Assembly: GCA_963807005.1 (NCBI GenBank)
Contig: CAWDZK010000001.1
Coordinates: forward strand, 806,001-870,000
Origin: CAWDZK01 sp963807005
GTDB taxonomy: Bacteria > Actinomycetota > Actinomycetes > JACCUZ01
DNA length: 64,000 bases
Direction of reading: 5' to 3'
The notes beneath the pieces are model-generated. The model saw nothing but the letters and a program-made list of their open reading frames with translations. It was not told the DNA's origin and did no database searches. Shown here piece after piece: positions 51,559 to 59,887 of the stretch. The translations under genes and the position numbers were made by a program. Position 1 is the stretch's first letter. Every line of letters begins with the position of its first letter.

Positions 51559-52902
51559 TCAGACGTCCCGGAACCGGTTGATGGCGGCCAGGTGCCGGGC
51601 CCGGAGGTCAGGGTCCCGGACGCCCAGCCCCTCCTCGGGTGCCAGGCAGAGGACCCCGACCTTGCCCTGGTGCACGTTGCCGTGCACGTCGTGCGCGGCC
51701 TGCCCGACCTGGTCCAGCGGGTAGGTGCGCGACAGGGTCGGGTGGATCTTGCCGCGGGCGATCAGCCGGTTCGCCTCCCAGGCCTCGCGGTAGTTGGCGA
51801 AGTGCGACCCGATGATCCGCTTGAGGCTCATCCAGAGGTACCGGTTGTCGTACTCGTGCAGGTAGCCGCTGGTCGAGGCACAGGTGACGATCGTGCCGCC
51901 CTTGCGGGCCACGAACACCGACGCGCCGAAGGTCTCCCGGCCGGGGTGCTCGAACACGATGTCGACGTCGTCGCCACCGGTGAGCTCGCGGATCTTCTTG
52001 CCGAACCGGGTCCACTCCTTGGGGTCCTGGGTGGTCTCGTCCTTCCAGAACCGGTAGCCCTCACCGGTCGACGGGCTGCGGTCGATGACCAGCTCGGCGC
52101 CCATCGAGCGGGCGATCGCGGCCTTCTCCTCGCTGGACACGACGCACACCGGGGTGGCGCCGCCGTTGACCGCCAGCTGGGTGGCGTAGGAGCCGAGGCC
52201 GCCCGACGCGCCCCAGATCAGCACGACGTCGCCCTGCTTCATCCCGGCGCCGTTGCGCGACACCAGCTGCCGGTACGCCGTGGAGTTCACCAGCCCGGGG
52301 CTGGCGGCCTCCTCCCAGGTGAGGTGGGCCGGCTTGGGCATCAGCTGGTTGGACTTCACCAGCGCCAGGTGGGCAAGCCCGCCGAAGTTGGTCTCGAAGC
52401 CCCAGATCCGCTGCTCCGGGTCGAGCATCGTGTCGTTGTGACCGTCGGGTGACTCCAGCTCCACCGACAGGCAGTGCGCCACCACCTCGTCCCCGGGGTG
52501 CCAGGCGTGCACGCCCGGTCCGGTGCGCAGGACCACACCGGACAGGTCCGAGCCGAGCACGTGGTAGGGCAGGTCGTGCCGCTTCGACAGCGGCGACAGC
52601 CGCCCGTAGCGGGAGAGGAAGGCGAACGTCGGCACCGGCTCGAAGATCGCGGACCACACCGTGTTGTAGTTGATCGCGGAGGCCATCACCGCGACCAACG
52701 CCTCGCCCGGCCCGAGCTCGGGGGTGGGCACGTCCTCGACGTGCAGCGACTCCCGCGGGTCCTTGTCCCGGGAGGTCCGGCCCTCGAACATCCCGACCTC
52801 GTCCTCGTGCACGGTCACGGCACGGTAGGACTCCGGCACGGGCAGCGCCGCCAGCTCGGCCGCGGAGGCGCCGGCCAGCACCGCCTCGAGGATCTCCTTC
52901 AC
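51559..52902 (-). CDS. ccr: Crotonyl-CoA carboxylase/reductase
   Basis: 447-residue NADPH-dependent enoyl-thioester carboxylase that makes (2S)-ethylmalonyl-CoA from crotonyl-CoA and CO2, the key step of the ethylmalonyl-CoA pathway. It is a medium-chain dehydrogenase fold with LPESYRAVTV-like start region, PYHVLGSDLSGVVLRTG, WGFETNFGGLAHLALVKSN and the NADPH motif GASGGLGSYATQ. I chose the GTG at 52902 (GGAGG at spacing five) since it gives the same length as Streptomyces Ccr; an upstream start at 52971 would add 23 unlike residues. Epimerase, thiolase and meaB are adjacent. Confidence 0.95.
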   Translation of the reverse strand: MKEILEAVLAGASAAELAALPVPESYRAVTVHEDEVGMFEGRTSRDKDPRESLHVEDVPTPELGPGEALVAVMASAINYNTVWSAIFEPVPTFAFLSRYGRLSPLSKRHDLPYHVLGSDLSGVVLRTGPGVHAWHPGDEVVAHCLSVELESPDGHNDTMLDPEQRIWGFETNFGGLAHLALVKSNQLMPKPAHLTWEEAASPGLVNSTAYRQLVSRNGAGMKQGDVVLIWGASGGLGSYATQLAVNGGATPVCVVSSEEKAAIARSMGAELVIDRSPSTGEGYRFWKDETTQDPKEWTRFGKKIRELTGGDDVDIVFEHPGRETFGASVFVARKGGTIVTCASTSGYLHEYDNRYLWMSLKRIIGSHFANYREAWEANRLIARGKIHPTLSRTYPLDQVGQAAHDVHGNVHQGKVGVLCLAPEEGLGVRDPDLRARHLAAINRFRDV

Positions 52903-52996
52903 GTCGGCCTCCGGGGCTCCTGGGTCGGACGGGCGCTCGGGTCGGGTCGATGCTACTGGCGAGTAACCCACGCCGGTAGCGGGGGCCGACGGTCCG

Positions 52997-53422
52997 TCAG
53001 TGCCCTCCGGCGTCGGGAGCGGCCTCGACCAGCTCGACGAGCACGCCCATGGCGTCCTTCGGGTGCACGAAGTTGACCCGGGACCCGGCGGTGCCGCGCC
53101 TCGGCTCGTCGTAGAGCAGCCGGACCCCCCTGGCCCGCAGCTCGGCGCTGGCGGCGTCGATGTCGTCGACGCCGTACGCCACCTGCTGGACGCCGGGACC
53201 GGAGCGGTCGAGGAACCGTGCGATGGGCGACTCGGGGGACAGCGGCGCCAGCAGCTGGATGCACGCGCCCGAGCCGCCGACGTCGAGCATGGCCTCGCGG
53301 ACCCCCTGCTCCTCGTTGACCTCCTCGTGCACCACCTGCACGTCGAAGGTCCGGGCGTAGAAGGCGATGGCCTCGTCGAGGTCGGGCACCGCCAGACCGA
53401 CGTGGTCGATGCGGGTCAGCAT
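52997..53422 (-). CDS. Methylmalonyl-CoA/ethylmalonyl-CoA epimerase
   Basis: 141-residue VOC-fold metalloenzyme. Metal ligands are expected in RIDHVGLAVPDL (His), AYGVDDIDAA region and VELVEA (Glu); the CoA-type epimerase pattern PLSPESPIARFLDRSGPG is clear. It interconverts 2R and 2S forms of methylmalonyl-CoA and ethylmalonyl-CoA, needed between Ccr and the mutase. Start ATG at 53422. Divergent from the thiolase with 50 bases between starts; ccr follows on the same strand. Confidence 0.93.
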   Translation of the reverse strand: MLTRIDHVGLAVPDLDEAIAFYARTFDVQVVHEEVNEEQGVREAMLDVGGSGACIQLLAPLSPESPIARFLDRSGPGVQQVAYGVDDIDAASAELRARGVRLLYDEPRRGTAGSRVNFVHPKDAMGVLVELVEAAPDAGGH

Positions 53423-53472
53423 GCGGCTATCGTGACAGTGCTCCCCCCGAAGCCGCGCAGGAGGTAACACCC

Positions 53473-54663
53473 ATGACCGGTTCCGTCATCGTCGCCGGCG
53501 CCCGCACGCCCATGGGCCGGCTGCTCGGCTCGCTCAAGGACTTCTCCGCAGCAGACCTCGGCGGTGTCGCCATCAAGGGTGCGCTGGAGAAGGCCGGCGT
53601 GGCGCCCGAGCAGGTCGAGTACGTCATCATGGGCCAGGTGCTCCAGGCGGGCGTGGGCCAGATCCCCGCCCGCCAGGCCGCGGTCAAGGCCGGCATCCCC
53701 ATGTCCGTCCCCGCGCTCACGATCAACAAGGTCTGCCTGTCCGGCATCGACGCGATCGCCCTCGCCGACCAGCTGATCCGGGCCGGCGAGTTCGAGATCG
53801 TCGTCGCCGGTGGCATGGAGTCGATGACGCAGGCGCCGCACTTCCTGCCGAAGTCCCGCGAGGGCGTGAAGTTCGGCGACGTCAAGCTGGTCGACTCCAT
53901 GTCGTACGACGGGCTCTGGGACGTCTTCACCACCCAGGCCATGGGCGCCCTCACCGAGGCGTGCAACGCCGAGCTCGGCATCTCCCGCGAGGAGCAGGAC
54001 GCGTTCTCGGCCCGGTCGCACCAGCGCGCGGCCGAGGCCTGGAAGAACGGCCTGTTCGACGACGAGGTCGTCGCCGTCGAGATCCCGCAGCGCAAGGGCG
54101 ACCCGGTCCACTTCAAGGAGGACGAGGGCATCCGCGCCGACACCACGGCGGAGAGCCTGGCGAAGCTGCGCCCGGCGTTCTCCAAGGAGGGCACCATCAC
54201 TGCTGGGTCCGCGTCCCAGATCTCCGACGGCGCTGCCGCGGTGGTCGTGATGAGCAAGGCCAAGGCCGAGGAGCTCGGCATCGAGTGGCTCGCCGAGATC
54301 GGCGCCCACGGCGTCGTGGCCGGACCCGACTCGACCCTGCAGTCGCAGCCGTCCGCCGCCATCAGGAAGGCCTGCGCCAAGGACGGCATCAGCCCCGCCG
54401 ACCTCGACCTGGTCGAGATCAACGAGGCGTTCGCCAGCGTCGGCATCAAGTCGGTGCGTGACCTCGGGGTGGACGAGGACAAGGTCAACGTCAACGGCGG
54501 TGCCATCGCCCTGGGTCACCCCATCGGCATGTCCGGTGCCCGGATCGCCCTGCACCTGGCGCTCGAGCTCAAGCGGCGCGGCGGCGGCCTGGGGGCGGCA
54601 GCCCTGTGCGGCGGCGGCGGCCAGGGCGACGCGCTCGTGCTGCGCGTGCCGGCAGCCGGCTGA
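53473..54663 (+). CDS. Acetyl-CoA C-acetyltransferase (thiolase)
   Basis: 396-residue biosynthetic-type thiolase that condenses two acetyl-CoA to acetoacetyl-CoA. The acyl-accepting Cys88 is in TINKVCLSG; the other active-site motifs are NVNGGAIALGHPIGMSGAR and the C-terminal AALCGGGGQGDAL. GGAGGTAACACCC precedes the ATG, a very strong ribosome site. It feeds 3-hydroxybutyryl-CoA dehydrogenase and Ccr. The meaB gene follows 11 bases later. Confidence 0.95.
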   Translation: MTGSVIVAGARTPMGRLLGSLKDFSAADLGGVAIKGALEKAGVAPEQVEYVIMGQVLQAGVGQIPARQAAVKAGIPMSVPALTINKVCLSGIDAIALADQLIRAGEFEIVVAGGMESMTQAPHFLPKSREGVKFGDVKLVDSMSYDGLWDVFTTQAMGALTEACNAELGISREEQDAFSARSHQRAAEAWKNGLFDDEVVAVEIPQRKGDPVHFKEDEGIRADTTAESLAKLRPAFSKEGTITAGSASQISDGAAAVVVMSKAKAEELGIEWLAEIGAHGVVAGPDSTLQSQPSAAIRKACAKDGISPADLDLVEINEAFASVGIKSVRDLGVDEDKVNVNGGAIALGHPIGMSGARIALHLALELKRRGGGLGAAALCGGGGQGDALVLRVPAAG

Positions 54664-54674
54664 CCTGCCGTCGG

Positions 54675-55655
54675 GTGCCAGTGACACTCGCGCCGGAGGT
54701 CGGCGCGCTGGTCGAGCAAGCCAGAGCGGGCGATGCCCGGTCCGTGGCGCGGCTCATCTCCCTCGTCGAGGACGCGTCGCCTCGGCTGCGTGAGGCGATG
54801 GCTGCGCTGGCGCCGTACGGCGGCCGCGCCATGGTGATCGGTCTCACCGGCGCCCCCGGTGTGGGCAAGTCCACGTCCACCTCGGCGCTGGTGACGGCCT
54901 TCCGCGCCCGTGGAAAGCGGGTCGGTGTGCTGGCCGTGGACCCGTCGTCGCCGTTCTCCGGCGGAGCCCTGCTCGGGGACCGGGTGCGGATGCAGGAGCA
55001 CGCGCTCGACCGCGACGTGTACATCCGGTCGATGGCCAGCCGGGGCCATCTCGGCGGCCTGTCCTGGGCGACCCCGCAGGCCCTGCGCGTGCTGGACGCG
55101 GCCGGCTGCGACGTGGTCCTGGTCGAGACGGTCGGGGTGGGACAGAGCGAGGTCGAGGTGGCCCGGACGGCGGACACGACCGTGGTGCTGCTCGCGCCGG
55201 GCATGGGCGACGCCATCCAGGCGGCCAAGGCCGGCATCCTCGAGGTCGGCGACGTGTACGTCGTCAACAAGGCCGACCGCGACGGCGCCGACTCGACCGT
55301 TCGCGAGCTGCGCCACATGCTGACGCTCGGAGAGCGTCGATCGCCGGGGGAGTGGCGCCCGCCCATCGTCAAGACCGTCGCGTCCCGGGGGGAGGGGATG
55401 GACGAGCTGCTCGAGGCGCTGGACAAGCACCGCGCCTGGCTGGAGGAGACCGGCACCCTGCACGAGCGCCGGCTGCACCGCGCCGCCGACGAGGTCGAGG
55501 CTATCGCCGTGACGGCGCTGAGGCAGCGGGTGGGCGACCTGCGGACCCGTGAGGGCGAGGCGAACCTCGACGCCCTGGCAGCCGATGTCGCCGCCGGCCG
55601 GACCGACCCGTACGCCGCTGCCGACCGACTGCTGGCCGGCCTCATCGGCGGCTGA
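54675..55655 (+). CDS. meaB: Methylmalonyl-CoA mutase-associated GTPase MeaB
   Basis: 326-residue G3E-family GTPase that loads and protects B12 in acyl-CoA mutases. Walker A is LTGAPGVGKSTSTSAL, followed by VLAVDPSSPFSGGALLGDR, the switch region VETVGVGQSEVEV and the guanine motif VVNKADRDG. A C-terminal dimerisation helix region ends the protein. GTG at 54675 or 54681 gives the start; the ribosome site is weak, and coupling to the thiolase is likely. Candidate clients here are Ecm (28428) and IcmA (60670). Confidence 0.93.
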   Translation: MPVTLAPEVGALVEQARAGDARSVARLISLVEDASPRLREAMAALAPYGGRAMVIGLTGAPGVGKSTSTSALVTAFRARGKRVGVLAVDPSSPFSGGALLGDRVRMQEHALDRDVYIRSMASRGHLGGLSWATPQALRVLDAAGCDVVLVETVGVGQSEVEVARTADTTVVLLAPGMGDAIQAAKAGILEVGDVYVVNKADRDGADSTVRELRHMLTLGERRSPGEWRPPIVKTVASRGEGMDELLEALDKHRAWLEETGTLHERRLHRAADEVEAIAVTALRQRVGDLRTREGEANLDALAADVAAGRTDPYAAADRLLAGLIGG

Positions 55656-55667
55656 CCGTCGGTCGGC

Positions 55668-57569
55668 TCAGGTCTTCTTCGCCACCGCCGCCGGGCCACC
55701 CCTCGGGTGGTAGTGGTAGCCCTTCGGCAGCTTCCCGGTGCGCGGGTTGACCACCGCGAACTGCGCCATCAGCCCGTCGTCCTCGTGGTCGAGCATGTGG
55801 CAGTGGACCATGAAGACGCCGGTGTAGTCGGTGAAGGTCGCAGCCACCCGGACCCGCTCGCCGGGGTCCAGCCGCCAGGTGTCCTCCAGGCCGCGCTCCC
55901 ACGCAGGGGGCGGCCTGCCGTTGCGGGACACGGTGCGCCACTGCTCCTCGTGCAGGTGGATGAAGTGGGTCATCGTCGTGTCGTTGCGCAGCTCCCACGT
56001 CTGGGTGGCGTCCTTGGCCACCTTGTAGACGACGCTCTTGGGGGCGAACGGCTTGCCGTTGAACGTCCAAGCGCTGCCGGTGCTCGGGTTGCCCTTCAGC
56101 CCGACCGTCCAGACTGCTGAGACCTTCTTCGGGGCCCGGATGCGCTGCGCCGGCTCGAGCTTCGACGGCAGCCGGCTGCTGTCGGTCACCTGGTGGCGCA
56201 CCCGGAACTGCATGATCTGGGCGGACGGCGACCCCGCGGCCCCCGCCGGTGCTTTCGGCCGGGGGATGCTCTGCAGGACGACGTCCTTGCCCAGCTCGCC
56301 CGCGAAGTCCACCACGACGTCGGCACGCTGTGCCGGGCCGAGCAGGATGTCCTGGCGGACCACGGCCTTGGGCAGCAGCCCGTCGCCGGTGCCGACCTGG
56401 ACGAACGGTCGGCCGTCGGACAGCGCGAAGTCGTAGGCGGTGAAGGGTGAGGAGTTGAGCAGCCTGAGCCGGTAGCGATGGGTGTCCACGTCGAGGTACG
56501 GCGCGTAGCGACCGTTGACGAGGGTTCGGTCGCCGACGGTCGCGTCGTCGGGCGGGGCCATCGGACCGGTCATCGGCATCATGTGCGGCATGACCGGGAC
56601 GAGCTGGTTGTCGGCGTCCAGGGTGCGCTCGGAGACCATCAGCGGGACGTCGTAGCGACCGGTGGGCAGGCCCAGCTTGCGGGTCCAGCCGTCCGTGACG
56701 AGGAACATGCCCTGCAGCCCCATCCAGTTGTTGCGGGTCGTCACCGACATCCGGTGGTCGTGGTACCAGAGGAAGGACGCCCGCTCGGGACGGCCGCCGT
56801 CGACCAGCGGGTAGTGGTAGGTCCGCGCCTTTCCCGGCCGGACCGGGTACCGGGTGGGCTGGCCGTCGGACGCGGCCGGGTGGTGGTCCCCGTGCAGGTG
56901 GACGCTCAGGCGCGAGCTGCTCGGCAACCGGTTCACGAAGGTGACCCGGGTGTCCTTCCCGGCCCGCCGGATGATCGTGGGGCCGGGGTAGGTGCCGCCG
57001 TAGGTCCACATCGTCGTCAGCGGGCCGGTCGGCATCACCCGGACGCCGGCCTGCACGACCGGGATCCTCGGTCTGGCGGCCCGCAGCGTCGGCGGCTGGA
57101 CCAGTGGCTGGTCGAACGACTGCGGCGCGGGCTGGACGCCGCCGTCGGTGCCCGTGATCGTCAGGGTGCCGCGCATGGTCGCGACATGGAAGATGCAGTG
57201 GAAGGGGTAGGTGCCCGGGGCCAGCAGGCTGACCGCGTCGATCGTCGCGGTCGACTCGGGGTTGACCACCACGTTGAACAGCGGGCTGCCGCCGGCGTCC
57301 CGGTCGTCGGAGGTCACCGAGTGCCGGGCGCCGTCGAAGTTGACGACGGTGAGGGTGCCGCCCTTGGCCAGGGTGATGTCCGGGGTGGCGAAGCCGTGCT
57401 GCGAGGCGTGCGGGTCGATCCGGATCGTGACCGCCGCCGGGGCGTCGGCGAGCACGACGGCGTGCGCGGGCCCGGCCTCGAGGTCGGGAGCGACCGCGGC
57501 CCCGAGCCCGACGCTGAGCACCCCGATGGCGGCTGCGGCGACGAGGTGTCGCCGATGTCCTCGCGGCAC
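55668..57569 (-). CDS. Multicopper oxidase with extra N-terminal cupredoxin domain
   Basis: 633-residue secreted oxidase. A signal peptide with paired arginines (RGHRRHLVAAAAIGVL) may use the Tat path. Next is a plastocyanin-like domain (about 45-150; VNFDGARHSVTS and YPFHCIFHVATMRG carry the type 1 ligands), then a three-domain laccase/CotA-like oxidase. Copper motifs: VHLHGDHHPA, WYHDHRMSV, THFIHLHEEQW and HCHMLDHEDDGLM. Fusion of a cupredoxin to a full oxidase suggests a built-in electron donor. GTG at 57569 is chosen; CAGTAT lies seven bases upstream. Substrate unknown. Confidence 0.9.
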   Translation of the reverse strand: MPRGHRRHLVAAAAIGVLSVGLGAAVAPDLEAGPAHAVVLADAPAAVTIRIDPHASQHGFATPDITLAKGGTLTVVNFDGARHSVTSDDRDAGGSPLFNVVVNPESTATIDAVSLLAPGTYPFHCIFHVATMRGTLTITGTDGGVQPAPQSFDQPLVQPPTLRAARPRIPVVQAGVRVMPTGPLTTMWTYGGTYPGPTIIRRAGKDTRVTFVNRLPSSSRLSVHLHGDHHPAASDGQPTRYPVRPGKARTYHYPLVDGGRPERASFLWYHDHRMSVTTRNNWMGLQGMFLVTDGWTRKLGLPTGRYDVPLMVSERTLDADNQLVPVMPHMMPMTGPMAPPDDATVGDRTLVNGRYAPYLDVDTHRYRLRLLNSSPFTAYDFALSDGRPFVQVGTGDGLLPKAVVRQDILLGPAQRADVVVDFAGELGKDVVLQSIPRPKAPAGAAGSPSAQIMQFRVRHQVTDSSRLPSKLEPAQRIRAPKKVSAVWTVGLKGNPSTGSAWTFNGKPFAPKSVVYKVAKDATQTWELRNDTTMTHFIHLHEEQWRTVSRNGRPPPAWERGLEDTWRLDPGERVRVAATFTDYTGVFMVHCHMLDHEDDGLMAQFAVVNPRTGKLPKGYHYHPRGGPAAVAKKT

Positions 57570-57719
57570 GGCTCGGATACTGGCACAGGGCACCCGGTTG
57601 TGGGTGACGGATTTCTGGTCCGGGCCGTCGGTGACATCGTTATGTGCAAGCACTGGTCGAAGTGGTCGGCGCGGTCTACATTCCGGTCGCCACCATCCCG
57701 TTGATCTAGGGGGCCCTTC

Positions 57720-58196
57720 ATGGGGATCCGTCTGCACAGGACCAAGGCCATCGCCACTGGGGCCGCCTTCGTCTCGGCCACCGCCCTGGCCATGACCGCG
57801 GCGCCGGCGGCCAGCGCCGCGACCGCTGTCCCGACCGTCACGGTGCACATGAGCGCCAGCGCCATCACCTTCTCGGGGGGCGGCGCGACCACGGCCGACG
57901 GGGCGACCACGTTGCGCGCCGGCCGCTACCGCTTCCACGTGGTGAGCAAGCAGGGCGGCCACGCGCTGCAGCTGGTCCGGTTCCGCAACGGCTACACGCC
58001 GGACCAGGCGCAGGCCGACTTCAACGATGCGTTCGGTGGCAACGTCGATGCGGTCCAGCGGATCGACAACGGGGTGGTGTTCCTGGGTGGCGCCTCCGCC
58101 GGGCCGAAGCACCCCGGCGACATGGTGGTCAGGCTGCGTCCCGCTCAGCTCATGGCCATGGACCAGAACGGCGACGCGGCGCGCTGCTCGAGGTGA
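57720..58196 (+). CDS. Secreted protein, N-terminal part (probably frameshifted)
   Basis: 158-codon frame with a clear signal peptide (MGIRLHRTKAIATGAAF, cut near ASAATA). A beta-rich domain follows: VTVHMSASAITFSGGG, LRAGRYRFHVVSKQGGHALQLVRF and DNGVVFLGGASAG. The last residues (DAARCSR) look unnatural. In another frame the sequence continues as ALLEVTGTAPKK into the gene at 58193, and removing two bases (CG near 58180) would join them into a protein of about 290 residues. No family assigned. Divergent from the multicopper oxidase, so the two may share regulation. Confidence 0.65.
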   Translation: MGIRLHRTKAIATGAAFVSATALAMTAAPAASAATAVPTVTVHMSASAITFSGGGATTADGATTLRAGRYRFHVVSKQGGHALQLVRFRNGYTPDQAQADFNDAFGGNVDAVQRIDNGVVFLGGASAGPKHPGDMVVRLRPAQLMAMDQNGDAARCSR

Positions 58197-58591
58197 CCGG
58201 AACGGCACCGAAGAAGCAGGCGCGGGTCGCCCACACCGGGACGTATGCGGCGTACTCGTTCGGCTGGGGCCACTCCAGGCGCCTGCCGGCGAGCGGCATG
58301 GTGAAGTTCAAGAACCAGGCCGACCAGCCGCACTTCCTGGTGATCCAGCGGGTCAAGTCCTCCACCACCAACGCCAAGGTCCGCCGGTACCTCGCCACCG
58401 GCTCGCAGAAGAACCCGCCCTGGGTGCTCAAGGGGTCCGCGGACTCCGGTGTGGTCTCGCCCGGGAAGTCCCAGCTGCTGACGTACGACCTGCCCGCGGG
58501 CAAGTACCTCGTCGCCTGCTTCTGGCCGGACTACTTCACCGGGATGCCGCACGTCGCGATGGGCATGTGGAAGCTCGTCACGCTGTCCTGA
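58193..58591 (+). CDS. C-terminal part of the same secreted protein, or a coupled gene
   Basis: 132-codon frame beginning at a GTG that overlaps the preceding stop as GTGA. It has no signal peptide although its content looks extracellular (KFKNQADQPHFLVIQRV, YDLPAGKYLVACFWPD, GMPHVAMGMWKLV, a cupredoxin-like edge with His, Cys and Met). It therefore reads best as the second half of the 57720 product after a frame break. If real, translational coupling would be the alternative. Two hairpins follow. Confidence 0.6.
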   Translation: MTGTAPKKQARVAHTGTYAAYSFGWGHSRRLPASGMVKFKNQADQPHFLVIQRVKSSTTNAKVRRYLATGSQKNPPWVLKGSADSGVVSPGKSQLLTYDLPAGKYLVACFWPDYFTGMPHVAMGMWKLVTLS

Positions 58592-58599
58592 CGCCGGCG

Positions 58600-58620
58600 G
58601 CTGCCGGCCTGGCCGGCAGC
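58600..58620 (+). terminator. Hairpin after the secreted protein gene
   Basis: Ten-base arms GCTGCCGGCC and its complement separated by one T, nine bases after the stop; the effective loop is a few bases wider. Confidence 0.65.
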
Positions 58621-58635
58621 TGAGCCTGAGAGCAC

Positions 58636-58667
58636 GCGGGCCGGTCACCTCGCGGTGACCGGCCCGC
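58636..58667. terminator. Strong two-way hairpin terminator
   Basis: Perfect 14-base arms GCGGGCCGGTCACC and its complement around loop TCGC, between two convergent genes. With the hairpin at 58600 it forms a tandem terminator. Confidence 0.8.
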
Positions 58668-58795
58668 TGCTGCACCCCGGGTCCGGCGAGCTGGTCCGTC
58701 GAGCTGCTCCGGCGAGGCGGGTGGGCGGACTGCGACGGGCGGCGGGGCCGGGTGCGGCGACGGCAGGCATCCGCGCACCTGTGCCGGGTCCGTCC

Positions 58796-59887
58796 CTATG
58801 GGGTCGGGCCCCCGCGCTGGGCCGCTCCCGCGCTGCCGGTGGCGGTCGAGCCGCTGGCGGCGGGCGTGGTCGCCGAGCCGCTGGGGGCCGTGGGGGTCTC
58901 GCTCGGGGTGGGCAGCGGCGTGGTCGTGGGGTCAGGGGTCGGGGCCGGCAGCGACGGGCAGGCGAAGGTGACGTCCTGCTCGACCGTGCCACCGGCCTCG
59001 ACGGTCACGCTCGTCGTGCGGCCGCGGGCGCCGAGCACCGACGTTCCGTCGGGCGCACCCGAGATCAGGTAGCGGTCGCCCTCGGCGAGATCGCCGAGCC
59101 GCACCGCGACACCGCGGTCGCCGCCCAGCCAGAGCCACAGCGGGAAGCGGACGTCGGGACAACCGACGTCTGTCTGCACCCGGCCCTCGACGACGCCGCC
59201 GCGCTGGAGCACGGTGACCCGCCGGTCCGGCGGCGCCGAGCAGCGGGCGTCGTCGACGAAGGTGGCGGCCCACGTGCCGGTGGCCGAGGTGCCGAGGCTG
59301 CGGTTCACCGGCCAGGACGTCACGAGCACCGGCGCGCCGGAGCAGGACACCTCGTAGCGCCCCTTGGCGTCCGTGGTCGTGACCGCGCGGTCCGGCAGGA
59401 AACCCCCCGCCGCAGTGGCTTGCCCGGTCCAGACGTAGACGCCGGCCACCGGTGCCCCGGCCGGGTCCACGACGCGGCCGCGTAGGACCGACGAGGCCGC
59501 CTCGGGCGCTGCGGATGTCGCCGCGGCGGTGTCGGCTGCGCTCGCCGCACCGGCGCCGGCGGTGTCGCTGCTGCTGGCCGTGCCGCCGGTGGGCGGGACG
59601 ACGGAGGCCTGGCTGCTCTGGTCCGGGGACGTGGCGGCGGGAGCCGGGGAGGTCGCAGCCGGACCGGCGGCGTCGCCGGCGACCGCGAGGATGCGGTCCC
59701 GGACCCCGGTGACGCCGCCCCCGAGAGACAGCCCGCCGACGATGCCGGCCAGGAACACGCCGGTGATGCCGCAGGCGGCGGTCGCCCGCTGGTAGCGGCG
59801 GGACCGTGCTTGGGCCATCACGCTGTCGAAGCGACCGGGCGGCGGAGCGAGCGGCTCGACCCGGCGACGCCGGTCGGGTGAGGTCAC
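58796..59887 (-). CDS. Membrane-anchored protein with carboxypeptidase-regulatory-like domain
   Basis: 363-residue protein. A basic cytoplasmic N-terminus (about 35 residues; SPDRRRRVEPLAPPPGRF) precedes one membrane helix (CGITGVFLAGIVGGLSLGG). A long Ala/Ser/Thr-rich extracellular linker and an Ig-like carboxypeptidase-regulatory domain (LRGRVVDPAGAPVAGVYVW, TTDAKGRYEVSC) follow. A second beta domain and a Pro/Thr-rich tail complete it. The GTG overlaps the ECF sigma stop, so this is the sigma factor's partner. It has no zinc anti-sigma motif (HxxxCxxC); an anti-sigma role through the basic N-terminus is only inference. Confidence 0.78.
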   Translation of the reverse strand: MTSPDRRRRVEPLAPPPGRFDSVMAQARSRRYQRATAACGITGVFLAGIVGGLSLGGGVTGVRDRILAVAGDAAGPAATSPAPAATSPDQSSQASVVPPTGGTASSSDTAGAGAASAADTAAATSAAPEAASSVLRGRVVDPAGAPVAGVYVWTGQATAAGGFLPDRAVTTTDAKGRYEVSCSGAPVLVTSWPVNRSLGTSATGTWAATFVDDARCSAPPDRRVTVLQRGGVVEGRVQTDVGCPDVRFPLWLWLGGDRGVAVRLGDLAEGDRYLISGAPDGTSVLGARGRTTSVTVEAGGTVEQDVTFACPSLPAPTPDPTTTPLPTPSETPTAPSGSATTPAASGSTATGSAGAAQRGGPTP

